DNA of 64,000 bases. It comes from Terramyces sp. JEL0728. Lineage: Eukaryota; Chytridiomycota; Chytridiomycetes; Rhizophydiales; Terramycetaceae. Shown here one piece after another: positions 56,556 to 64,000 of the stretch; position 1 is the first letter of the stretch; each line of letters opens with the position of its first letter. The notes beneath the pieces were generated by a model that had not been told where the DNA came from, searched no databases, and saw only the letters and a program-made list of their open reading frames with translations. Position numbers and translations under genes: made by a program. The stretch is from NCBI GenBank assembly GCA_027603945.1, contig JADIIU010000012.1, positions 62,001 through 126,000 of the forward strand, read 5' to 3'.

Positions 56556-57302
56556 ATGTCCAATATCAAAGTAATCTGCGTTGGGTATGGAAGAACCGGC
56601 ACCTCATCTCTCTCCCTTGCGATCAAGGAATTAGGCTTTGACTGCCATCATATGTTTGACGCTATTCAGTTCAGGTAGATATCTGCTAACTAGAGAAACT
56701 TTGACCAATGGTTAAAAGCATGGAAGGAAAAGCAGCAGGGAAAGACAGAAACTCTGCAAAAGATATTGGCGAATTACCAGGCAATTTCCGGTTGGCCAGC
56801 AAGTGCTTTTTACAAGGAATTGTTAATGTTAAGCCCAAATGCTAAAGTCATTTTAACTGTCCGAGATCCAGATTCTTGGTACACATCTTGCCTGGATACC
56901 ATTGCGTCCAGCGAGTTAAGAATTCCGTGGATGGCAGAAATGTTTATATTTCCAAGGATGAATGAATGCTTAGATTCCATAGTTTGGAATGGAACATTTG
57001 ACGGGAAATTCAATGACAAGGAATACGCAATCAATATGTACAAACAGCATATCGAAGAGGTGAAAGCCCGTGTCCCGGAAAATAGATTGCTGGTAGCGCA
57101 TATAAGGGAGGGCTACAAGCCTATTTGCGATTTCCTGGACGTTCCACTTCCATATGTCCCATTCCCCCACTCGAACGACAAAGAGCAATTCCAAAAATAC
57201 CTCGGTGGATGTAAAAGAATTGCGCTCATCAGTTACGTAGTGATCCTAGTATTAACGATCTTAATACTCAGCTACATTGCCAGCCTCATATATCTCAAAT
57301 AA
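56556..57302 (+). CDS. membrane-anchored sulfotransferase-family protein
   Basis: Two exons split by a 21-nt intron (56675-56695), 241 residues. The 5'-phosphosulfate loop GYGRTGTSSLSLAIKELGFD opens the protein, and VILTVRDPDSWYTSC gives the second PAPS-binding element. These are marks of the Sulfotransfer_4 family found widely in fungi, protists and animals. The C-terminus adds a hydrophobic anchor (VVILVLTILILSYIASLIYL). Acceptors are unknown. The intron has two adjacent AG acceptors (CTAG then AG). Only the second keeps the frame (QFRNFDQW), so use of the first would make a frameshifted product. Confidence 0.88.
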
Positions 57303-57464
57303 ACGTATTCCTAGACCTGCCAGCCTATTACTGTTTCCAAGAGACTTGAATATCCACATTAACGTTTCAGTGATACCCGTCAGATATCTCCATAATCTGT
57401 TGAATTAGAGCGCAATTTTATAGCCGCAAATGATATTACAATTATATTAATTCCATAATCACAC

Positions 57465-57784
57465 TTATTCATCCTTTTTAGTTCGGAACGAGTCTCCATA
57501 TCCACCACGCATTCTACTTTTTGGATTCATCTACATTAAATCCATCGTACCAAGTACATTTTGCATTCCAGGTATGCTTGATGAGCTTTCTTGCACTCGA
57601 CTGGAGCTTGATCCAACTTCCTTTGTATGTCTGTTGATTGTGGAACTATAACGTCCCTACTCCTCGTCTTTTCCATTATTAAATATTCCAAACAGGCGGA
57701 GGCTTTGTTGTTGTGCGTTTTGTAACATTCGGATGCTTTGATGCAATCTGACATGTCCTGAAAATATCTCTCGCAGGACGGCAT
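57465..57784 (-). CDS. PET191: COA5/PET191-like cytochrome oxidase assembly factor
   Basis: Two exons split by a 20-nt intron (57531-57550), 99 residues. Paired Cys motifs typical of intermembrane-space CHCH-like proteins (SCERYFQDMSDCIKASECYK, CLEYL, VECKKAHQAYLECKM) lead into the family end, restored by splicing, NPKSRMRGGYGDSF. This resembles the COA5/PET191 ECKRSVLDNRARFRG end. The factor is needed for complex IV assembly and is imported by MIA40. The central part has a ~20-residue insertion relative to human COA5. Without the splice the protein would lose its conserved tail. Confidence 0.75.
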
Positions 57785-57851
57785 TTCACGATTTGAATTT
57801 TCTTTGTGAAAAAATATTATCTAGCCAATGACAGGTAATGAAAACAATATA

Positions 57852-60026
57852 TTATAGTATGCGACAAGTGTCTTTGGATGGGTGCATAAGTGAACCTATT
57901 GGGCAGCTGAATGCCTTTGCAAAGTCTGCAGAGTTGATCAATGCTCCAAACACTCTGGCAGTTTTGGGCGAGTGCACATCAGACACCAGCTGCTTTCGAA
58001 GTCTGCCATCGTTAGTCGCTTCACAATTCGTCTGGGCATACGAAAGCCAAAATATTTGCGCAGGAGAAAAGTCTCCTTGTTTTGCAAAAATATCTTTAGT
58101 TTCGAGAAGAGTCCAGGCTTTGTAGGCATTGTGCATTCCGCCATTATCAGCAATATTTTCGGTGATTGTCAATTCGCCATCCACATGTCCTACTTGCCCA
58201 TCAGAGAATACGATTGGAATCTGCGAATATTCTTCAACAAAGCATTTTTGTCTCTTGTTATATTCTTCTCTGGTTTTTGCAGTCATCCAAGGTTTTCGCA
58301 CACCGTCCTTGTCAAACTGAGATCCAAATGAGTCAAATGCATGGGTGATTTCATGGCCAATGACGGCACCTAGAGAAGCATAGTTCATTGCTCTAGCATT
58401 CAATGATGAAAATAGTGGCCTCTGAATAAATCCGGGGTTGATTTGAATTTGAACCAGGTTGATCAGATGCGCAGCGTTCAATTGCCACATATGGTCTTTG
58501 AATAGCGTATCTCTTTCAACTGAATTCTTTCTAGAGTGTCTGATAGATGGCATAAATTCAGTCAAGATTTGAGATTGAACTGCGTTTTCAAAATATGTAT
58601 CTGGACTGAATTTTAGTGGTTGGTAATAGTCGAGAATTTTATGAGCATCTTTGACCCAATCTGGATATCCGACAATCTTGACAATATTGTCCAACTTTGC
58701 AACGGCTGCATTCTTTGAACTATCATCCATCCAGTCCAGCTCAAGTATTCTCCTTCGTAGCGCTGAAAAAAGGTTGTCGACCATTTCAGTAGCAGCAGCT
58801 TTTTGGGTTTCATTGAATGCGTACTTGATATATATATGGCCTGACAAATATCGGAGATTATCGCCAGTTTCATCGATACAGCTAGCACCCAAGAATTGTG
58901 AAGCAGTTTCAAAGCTGCGATATTGCATCTTCAACTGCCTTTCTGCCATCTCTGATTTCCATATTGAATAGTATTCATCAGACAGCTTGTTAAAGTGTGC
59001 AAGGGCTAATCTCCAGAGCACATAGGAACGCAATAGCCCTGAGTCAACGCTCTTCAAGTATTCGACTTCAGGAATCCAAGAATCATACTCGGCCCACAAG
59101 TGAATATTTGTTATTTTTTCTAATTTTAATGGAGCCAAGTATTCCCTCCAGTCGATTTGTGTTTCCTGGCTAAACTCGTCTACCGACATATACTGGTCCG
59201 TGCCATTGTTGTTTTTCAGATAAGCACGACTATAATTAAACAAAAGGTACTTTAGATGTTTGGAAAAGTACAAATGACGACGTTCGTAGCCCCAGATCCA
59301 TTTCGACGTGTACTCCAAATCATTTGTGTCCAGGAACCCGGAATTTACATATATTTGCATAACTTTTTGGACTGTTTCCAGGGTAACATTGTATGCTGGC
59401 GCTGGCACCAGTTGTAAGCGAAGATCGTGCATGGTTTGCTGTGGGACTTGGTCATATTTAGACAAAAATATAATCCCAATACCGCTGGAAGCCTGCAAGT
59501 CGCCCAATAGTGTTGGCAGAGTTGCGGCTTCGTCGAATTTCCTCATCACATATGCGGCAAGTTTGCTGAAAGGTGCAAACCCACGTTTGGCGATTAAATC
59601 AGTGTTCAGGCAGGAAGAATAGTAGTCCTTGGTCAATGTGAATATCTGAGTTTCTTCTGGAGTAGTAGCTAGACCATCCGTTTGCTGATTCATGATCTGT
59701 TTCATCAAAAGCGAGTTTGATTCCGACATCAGACTCATTACATTAGTAGTGCCGCTGTATCCGGTATATTTTTTTATGAATCCTCCGCAACTGTATTGGT
59801 AAAAGTTGCTGCAAGGGTCGATGGATGTGTCCATCCAGGATTTGATTCGATCGACTCCAAGAAGATGTGGGAATTCTGCGGTTATTTCCGGTTGATATGA
59901 TTCATCTCTTTTTGCTAGGCTGCAGGTAATGGGAGCGAATAACAGGAACTGGATCATAGGGTATGTGGTGGATTTCCCCTTTTTTATTCTTGGTAGGCGA
60001 AGTTCAAACTTGCTTAGCCCCAACAT
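57852..60026 (-). CDS. M13-family metallopeptidase (neprilysin-like)
   Basis: Intronless, 724 residues. A short basic cytosolic start and a hydrophobic anchor (PMIQFLLFAPITCSLA) make it a type II membrane or secreted protein. The M13 N-domain has DRIKSWMDTSIDPCSNFYQY. The catalytic zinc motif is VIGHEITHAFD near residue 565, followed by ENIADNGGMHNAYKAW (third zinc ligand Glu). The C-terminus GSLMHPSKDTCRIL resembles the family's MNP...CxVW ending. Family members cut extracellular peptides; substrate unknown. Long and intronless, in contrast to most neighbours. Confidence 0.96.
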   Translation of the reverse strand: MLGLSKFELRLPRIKKGKSTTYPMIQFLLFAPITCSLAKRDESYQPEITAEFPHLLGVDRIKSWMDTSIDPCSNFYQYSCGGFIKKYTGYSGTTNVMSLMSESNSLLMKQIMNQQTDGLATTPEETQIFTLTKDYYSSCLNTDLIAKRGFAPFSKLAAYVMRKFDEAATLPTLLGDLQASSGIGIIFLSKYDQVPQQTMHDLRLQLVPAPAYNVTLETVQKVMQIYVNSGFLDTNDLEYTSKWIWGYERRHLYFSKHLKYLLFNYSRAYLKNNNGTDQYMSVDEFSQETQIDWREYLAPLKLEKITNIHLWAEYDSWIPEVEYLKSVDSGLLRSYVLWRLALAHFNKLSDEYYSIWKSEMAERQLKMQYRSFETASQFLGASCIDETGDNLRYLSGHIYIKYAFNETQKAAATEMVDNLFSALRRRILELDWMDDSSKNAAVAKLDNIVKIVGYPDWVKDAHKILDYYQPLKFSPDTYFENAVQSQILTEFMPSIRHSRKNSVERDTLFKDHMWQLNAAHLINLVQIQINPGFIQRPLFSSLNARAMNYASLGAVIGHEITHAFDSFGSQFDKDGVRKPWMTAKTREEYNKRQKCFVEEYSQIPIVFSDGQVGHVDGELTITENIADNGGMHNAYKAWTLLETKDIFAKQGDFSPAQIFWLSYAQTNCEATNDGRLRKQLVSDVHSPKTARVFGALINSADFAKAFSCPIGSLMHPSKDTCRIL

Positions 60027-60067
60027 TCACACACAAAAGTAAAAGTCTATGGTAGAATTACATTATA

Positions 60068-61291
60068 TTAAACAAAAATCTTTCTCAAGAACGAATTGGC
60101 CATTGGCTCGCCAGTTTTGTTGTACTTTCTGAGCAGGTCTACTGGATTCTTTTTGCCATTCATGAATCTCCACAGAGATCGAGGAGCATGATATTTCTTG
60201 CTGAACTGCTTGATGGTATCAGGGGCCATCATTAATTTTCCATTACTCTGGGCAAACATCAGCAAATCCCTCGTAAAACTAAAGACATCTCCTCGGTAAT
60301 GATTTTTCATTGCTTCTGGTGTACCGCATGGCTTCAATAGCTCTAGTAGTGCGTTGTTAAATCCAACTGAGCTGACAGCTTGATCTTTGGTGTTGATTTC
60401 TTCCGTCAGATTAACCAAATATTCCACAAACTCAATCTGGGTTACTCTATTGCGATTCTGCACCAGTTTCAATAATTTATGGTCCAGAGGATAGCCGTTT
60501 GCCTTTTTAGAGGTAAATGAAGTTTGCGTTGCAACAGATATCATTTCTACAAAGTAATCTTCGTCAGAAGATGCTTCTTCCACTTCTTCAATAGGAGCTA
60601 TCTGTGGTTTTTCTGTCGACCCGTCATCGTCAATAACAGTTGGGGAAAGGGATATATCGGAAACACTCTTTTTGTGCATGTTGATAACAACCGAAGGTAC
60701 AATAGAGCTGTCTGTCCGTAGGTTTGAGCTGCTCTTTTGCTTGATCAGCTCAACTATAGAAGGATCAAGGTTGGTAACGGTTGTGTTGGATCCATGCGAG
60801 TGCGTTCTAGAAGCCTGTAGTAGTAAATCAGCGACCTCGTAATGGTCATGTACGAGTGCAGCTTCAATTGGAAGCAGTCCATCATTTATGGAATAAATAT
60901 TAACTCGTCCATCCTGTACCAATAGTTTAACAATATTCAAATGTCCGTTGAAAGCAGCCATCCAGAGAGCTATTCCTTTTTCGTCTTGCGGGTCAGCTCT
61001 TCCATCTGCCAACAGCAATTGTACAATGCCCAAATCTCCTTTAGTGCAAGCGGTTTGCAGGCAAAAGTTGCTGTTAGCCGTAGGATCAACTCTTTTATCT
61101 TTTAATAATACTTGAAGTACTCTCAAGTGGTTATTTGCCGAAGCCCACTGAACTATCTCCTGCTCGTTAGCAGAAGGGTCGTAACTTCCATCCTTTAATA
61201 ATCTTTCAGCCCTTTCAATGTAGCCATTCTTGGCTGCGTACAAGAACTGCGCTTCAAAATTGCTGATTTAGTTTTCACTATACCTTTGCAT
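60068..61291 (-). CDS. ankyrin-repeat protein with unknown C-terminal domain
   Basis: Two exons split by a 21-nt intron (61263-61283), 400 residues. The first coding exon is only 8 bases (MQ plus part of a codon). Five ankyrin repeats (~5-170) follow the chytrid style, e.g. KRVDPTANSNFCLQTACTKG. An acidic linker (~170-235) leads to a ~150-residue helical C-terminal domain with VTQIEFVEYLVNLTEEI and HAPRSLWRFMNGKKNPVDLL. No function known. The unusually tiny first exon depends on the 21-nt intron. Without it there is no in-frame ATG before the first repeat. Confidence 0.75.
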
Positions 61292-61488
61292 TATTTTTGG
61301 AAGGTTGTTTCTGGCTGTTCTGAAGCACTACGCCACACAAACAATGGTTATTGAAACTAATGCGCCAATTCAGTGAAGGTGCGACAATAAGATATGGTAG
61401 CTGTAAACCTCTGGTTAATTTCATTATCGTCTGATGATTTTGCCCCAATCTCGTGACAAGTGATTTTCACTTTGCGAAAAGTTTAAAA

Positions 61489-61827
61489 ATGACAAGGACT
61501 GCCGCTAAACACCATCGAGGAACCAACAGTCTAATCAAAGATGGTTCAGGAGGATGGGGTACGTTTAACGATGATTTGCAAACTCTGCCAAGTTACAGAC
61601 CCCAAACAAGGCAAAAAGTATCGATGGCTGATGATTTGGAATTTGCGATAATGAAAAGCCAAAATATCGATAAAGTTATCCAAGGTAAACAAAGGGCGAT
61701 TATTGATCAAGAGGAGAGAGATCTCAAGCTGGCGCTCCAGCTGTCATTGATGGAAAAAGACAAAGTTAATATCGAAGAATGGGTAGTGGTTGAGGAGTGC
61801 AATTGGGTTCTCGTGGATAAGGAATAA
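61489..61827 (+). CDS. small UIM-type protein (row member 1)
   Basis: Intronless, 112 residues. A basic start (TRTAAKHHRG), a Gly/Trp patch (DGSGGWGTF) and a C-terminal helix EERDLKLALQLSLMEKD. The helix matches the ubiquitin-interacting motif pattern (acidic-x-x-hydrophobic-x-x-Ala-x-x-x-Ser). A second, weaker helix (ADDLEFAIMKSQ) precedes it. No other family. It is the first of four small plus-strand genes between 61.5 and 63.4 kb. Confidence 0.6.
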   Translation: MTRTAAKHHRGTNSLIKDGSGGWGTFNDDLQTLPSYRPQTRQKVSMADDLEFAIMKSQNIDKVIQGKQRAIIDQEERDLKLALQLSLMEKDKVNIEEWVVVEECNWVLVDKE

Positions 61828-61856
61828 ATAGTCGTAATTGTCTCATAATTATTTCA

Positions 61857-61863
61857 TGACTCA
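61857..61863. promoter_or_regulatory. TGACTCA (AP-1/Gcn4-type) site
   Basis: Exact TGACTCA, 30 bases after the stop of row member 1 and about 220 bases upstream of row member 2. It matches the fungal bZIP half-site pair. Confidence 0.45.
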
Positions 61864-62021
61864 TCGCACAGTCTTGCATGTTTAGCTTTAATTTCGCGAT
61901 TTAAAGAAACAAAAATCTTGCGGACGATCTTCATCAATCACTCATCGGCCTTGATGTAATTATTATTCGTCAGTGACTCCTCTTGCGAAAGGGCGGGTGA
62001 AACATAGCCAAGCCACAATAG

Positions 62022-62028
62022 TGACTCA
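62022..62028. promoter_or_regulatory. TGACTCA (AP-1/Gcn4-type) site
   Basis: Exact TGACTCA 57 bases upstream of the ATG of row member 2, with an AATAAAAAG TATA-like stretch close downstream. Confidence 0.5.
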
Positions 62029-62084
62029 GAGGAGGAATAAAAAGCGCAAAAAAATCGAAAAATAAAAAACACGAGGATTATTTT

Positions 62085-62555
62085 ATGCGACCAGCTAAAT
62101 CCCACAAACGAATTGCAAGCTTCAAAAACGCTATTAAACGCAATGCTCGGTCAGCAAAGTATAGTGTTTCGCGGGACATTGACAATGATACCTGGGGGGA
62201 AATCGAACCACTCCATCCGTCTCCACCATCTAAAATCCAGGTTGTAGATGCGCAGGAATTTTACAAGAGAAAAATCTCTGAAAATGATTTGCACAGTGCG
62301 CTCCAAAACTACCACAGTAACGAAGGTTACTTTCCTGAAGATGTGTGTGGAGATTTATATGACTACCCGTCTCAAATACCAACTGATGAAGAGATGGACG
62401 AAGATTTGGAATTGGCGCTAGACCTTTCTTATTTGGAACAAAAAGAAAGAGAGCTAGAATTTGCTCTACAAGTGTCTCTAGTAAAGCAACAATTGATTTG
62501 TATGCAATTTGCCCAGCAAATGAACACTATAGAACCGGTAGACGTCGCTTTATGA
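62085..62555 (+). CDS. small double-UIM protein (row member 2)
   Basis: Intronless, 156 residues. Basic N-terminus (KSHKRIASFKNAIKRNARSA), then an acidic middle. Two adjacent UIM-type helices, DEDLELALDLSYLEQK and ERELEFALQVSLVKQQ, span ~110-140 and end in a Met/Gln-rich tail. Tandem UIMs bind ubiquitin chains in DNA-repair and proteasome adaptors. No enzyme domain accompanies them. The best-supported UIM protein of the row. Confidence 0.7.
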   Translation: MRPAKSHKRIASFKNAIKRNARSAKYSVSRDIDNDTWGEIEPLHPSPPSKIQVVDAQEFYKRKISENDLHSALQNYHSNEGYFPEDVCGDLYDYPSQIPTDEEMDEDLELALDLSYLEQKERELEFALQVSLVKQQLICMQFAQQMNTIEPVDVAL

Positions 62556-62648
62556 ATAATTATTTAATAATTATCATAATTTTAATAAACTTGATTTTAA
62601 TGCTGTAATTTCGGTATGACTGGTCTTGTAAAATGTGGCTGTGCATCA

Positions 62649-62655
62649 TGAGTCA
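62649..62655. promoter_or_regulatory. TGAGTCA (AP-1/Gcn4-type) site
   Basis: Exact TGAGTCA about 54 bases upstream of the ATG of row member 3. A TATTTAAAA TATA-like element follows between it and the start. Confidence 0.5.
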
Positions 62656-62708
62656 CTGAGTAGAGTCATTTTGAAAAGAGTATTTAAAACAGAGAAAGGA
62701 AACAGAGT

Positions 62709-62969
62709 ATGCCTTGCAAAGTCTATAATAAAGTCACCTATGATCTAGAAGAATTCCAGTTGGAAACAAAAAAGCAGCAAAAAGACACTCGCTTGAAATT
62801 ATTGAAATTTGACGACTATGCAAAAACTCGCCAAAATTTAGGACTTGACCAAGATTTGCAATTCGAAAGGGAATTGAATGAAACCATCCAAGCATCTTTG
62901 ATTGATCAGCGTATTTCACAATTGATTGTTGAATTGGAACTCGACTTTTTTGAAACTGATTCCTTCTAA
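62709..62969 (+). CDS. small acidic helical protein (row member 3)
   Basis: Intronless, 86 residues, mostly charged helix (EFQLETKKQQKDTRLKLLKF). The C-terminal DLQFERELNETIQASLIDQR is a possible decayed UIM (Ala-Ser-Leu core, wrong spacing). No family. Start at the ATG that follows the TGAGTCA/TATA pair. A polyadenylation-like AATAAA is seen after the stop. Confidence 0.5.
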   Translation: MPCKVYNKVTYDLEEFQLETKKQQKDTRLKLLKFDDYAKTRQNLGLDQDLQFERELNETIQASLIDQRISQLIVELELDFFETDSF

Positions 62970-63133
62970 CCATATCTGCATTTGTATTTAAAAACCAATA
63001 AAACCCATATTTATTTCTTGAAGCAACTTGCATTCAGAGCAGCGAACCGAACTGCCGGGAATTGGTAATTCAATTGTAATTCATGCATCGCACTATCAAT
63101 AATCTATCAGGTGGTTTGACATCTCTATTTCAT

Positions 63134-63140
63134 CTGAGTC
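63134..63140. promoter_or_regulatory. TGAGTCA (AP-1/Gcn4-type) site
   Basis: Exact TGAGTCA 40 bases upstream of the ATG of row member 4, at a spacing like that upstream of members 2 and 3. Confidence 0.5.
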
Positions 63141-63179
63141 ACCACACAAACAAAAAGCCAAATGGAAAGCTAATGGAAA

Positions 63180-63428
63180 ATGAAAAAAACTGTAAAGTCA
63201 GAAATAGCCAAGAGAAAGAGAGTTAGATGGGGAGTCGTTGTAACAGAAATATTTGAAGAAATCCATCCTATCCAATTCGCGGACAAACCAGAACCAAACA
63301 CAAATAGTATTTTCCCCTTTGAGCCAGATTATTTTGCCCTCGACGACTCCAACGAAGATTACCTTCAGGTTTCCTATTTACTGCTCTCGCTGTCTAAAAA
63401 AGGTTTGTTGAAAAATTGTAACATTTAA
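63180..63428 (+). CDS. small unknown protein (row member 4)
   Basis: Intronless, 82 residues. Basic start (KKTVKSEIAKRKRVRWG), a hydrophobic-strand region VVVTEIFEEIHPIQF, and an acidic end with NEDYLQVSYLLLSLSKKG, only faintly UIM-like. No family; coding status rests on length, position and the shared promoter motif. Its stop is followed directly by AATAAA and converges on UBC9 nine bases away. Confidence 0.45.
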   Translation: MKKTVKSEIAKRKRVRWGVVVTEIFEEIHPIQFADKPEPNTNSIFPFEPDYFALDDSNEDYLQVSYLLLSLSKKGLLKNCNI

Positions 63429-63436
63429 TAAAGTAT

Positions 63437-63996
63437 CTATTCAATAGGACGGTTCATTCTCGCTTGTTCCTTGATCCTTCTGTCATACGCTACTCGATCC
63501 TTTTTGAATAAAGTGTATGCATCGCTGTGGGCCGGAGATAGAGCTGGATTAATTAATAGTACGATTAGGTTCATTCAACAAATCCTGAATTCCCAATAAA
63601 ATCTGTTTAACTGTGATGGCTGGCTTCCAGTCTTGCTCCTCATTTACAATTGATAAACAAACAGTTCCGGATGGATAAATATTGGGGCTGATTAGCAACT
63701 TATTACTGGAATAAAGGTGGAGTGAAAACACACTTTGGAGGTTTTTGCTGCATATTAGCAATAACTTACTGGATATTCATCTGGAAAGATCATCTTTAAT
63801 CTGTATACTCCTCCATCCCAATCAGTTCCTTGTTTTCCTGGGATTCCCACTTGCCAAATCTTTAAATTTATCGTATTATTTTCCTTTTCCGGCCTTGCCC
63901 AAAATCCGAATGCTACGTTACTATGGTATTACGGTGATCTTTTCTCCACTGTTTTCTTTCTTCTGTTAGCCGTTGAACACAAATCGAAACTGACAT
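63437..63996 (-). CDS. UBC9: SUMO-conjugating enzyme UBC9
   Basis: Five exons, 159 residues; introns 63913-63932, 63748-63769, 63688-63706 and 63544-63562 (20, 22, 19, 19 nt). The spliced chain is complete: [19 protein letters not shown], then [15 protein letters not shown] and [19 protein letters not shown]. The catalytic Cys is in [16 protein letters not shown], and the C-terminus is [18 protein letters not shown] and [15 protein letters not shown]9 transfers SUMO to target lysines in the nucleus. Length matches the usual 157-160, which confirms all four introns. The start codon lies 4 bases from the window edge. Confidence 0.97.
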
Positions 63997-64000
63997 GGAT

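Noticed and set aside
1..64000. Explaining the frame breaks as pseudogenes or programmed frameshifts
   Set aside because: Breaks occur in essential single-copy genes at GT...AG segments of constant size with a branch motif, and removal restores conserved residues every time.
1..64000. Nucleomorph or ciliate origin because of the tiny introns
   Set aside because: Stops TAA, TAG and TGA are all used normally, gene content includes a free glutamate 5-kinase and fungal-type Golgi and lipase genes, and gene spacing is not nucleomorph-like.

Overview
This is a nuclear, gene-dense eukaryotic window. It holds about 48 protein-coding genes on both strands, most with annotatable 3' ends (AATAAA-like signals at or just after many stop codons). 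The genetic code is standard. The base composition is AT-rich. Three groups of genes point to a zoospore-forming (flagellated) early-diverging fungus or close relative, of chytrid, aphelid or rozellid grade. The fungal-type genes are SVP26/TEX261, SYS1, CDC50, a free-standing glutamate 5-kinase with PUA domain, and a patatin lipase with DUF3336. The flagellum-linked genes are LRRGUK and a TTC12-like protein. The chytrid-style ankyrin repeats (DPTANSN / DPSAN type) fit the same picture. I cannot name the species.

The dominant signal is splicing. Re-reading every broken reading frame against protein families, I placed 87 introns in about 33 genes. All but two are only 19-22 nt long. They start with GT (mostly GTA), carry a TAAC/TAAT/TGAT-type branch motif whose A lies only about 4-8 nt before the 3' end, and end in AG with no pyrimidine tract. 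Almost every apparent frameshift in the window is one of these introns. One exception, at 1987-2116, is a 130-nt intron that divides exactly into six consecutive GT...AG units of 21-23 nt. Two other introns appear to end in TG instead of AG. The window also encodes the lariat debranching enzyme DBR1.

Layout: 0-8.6 kb has SVP26, CBP3/UQCC1, a SIKE/FGFR1OP2-like protein, a patatin lipase, DBR1, an indoleamine-dioxygenase-like protein and exosome RRP45. 8.7-12.2 kb has a seven-helix membrane protein, SYS1 and proteasome alpha5. 12.5-17.7 kb is a single ~1,680-residue ankyrin/coiled-coil gene. 17.8-31.5 kb has CDP-DAG synthase, a sphingosine kinase, an SDR, a BUB1/MAD3 kinase, glutamate 5-kinase, an ASA1/GNB1L WD protein, LRRGUK and an IQ-motif-PUF protein. 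32-43 kb has an LRR protein, CDC50, ornithine carbamoyltransferase, two tandem membrane-protein paralogues, glyoxalase II, an unknown 666-aa protein and a SulP transporter. 43-57 kb has a multi-pass protein with a decayed tandem copy, a GyrI-like/AHSA1 fusion, a PH-like protein, CTU2, a TBC1D13-like Rab GAP, MsrA, two unknown proteins, an SDR and TTC12-like. 56.5-64 kb has a sulfotransferase, COA5/PET191, an M13 peptidase, a second ankyrin gene, a row of four small (partly UIM-bearing) genes with TGASTCA sites upstream, and UBC9.

No transposon, CRISPR array or viral block was recognised. Two tRNA-like Pol III units (12.3 and 22.5 kb) are present. Functionally the genes are ordinary cell housekeeping: Golgi trafficking, lipid metabolism, proteasome and exosome, mitochondrial respiratory assembly, mitotic checkpoint and flagellum. 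Their order suggests no operon-like pathway apart from the four-gene row near 62 kb.
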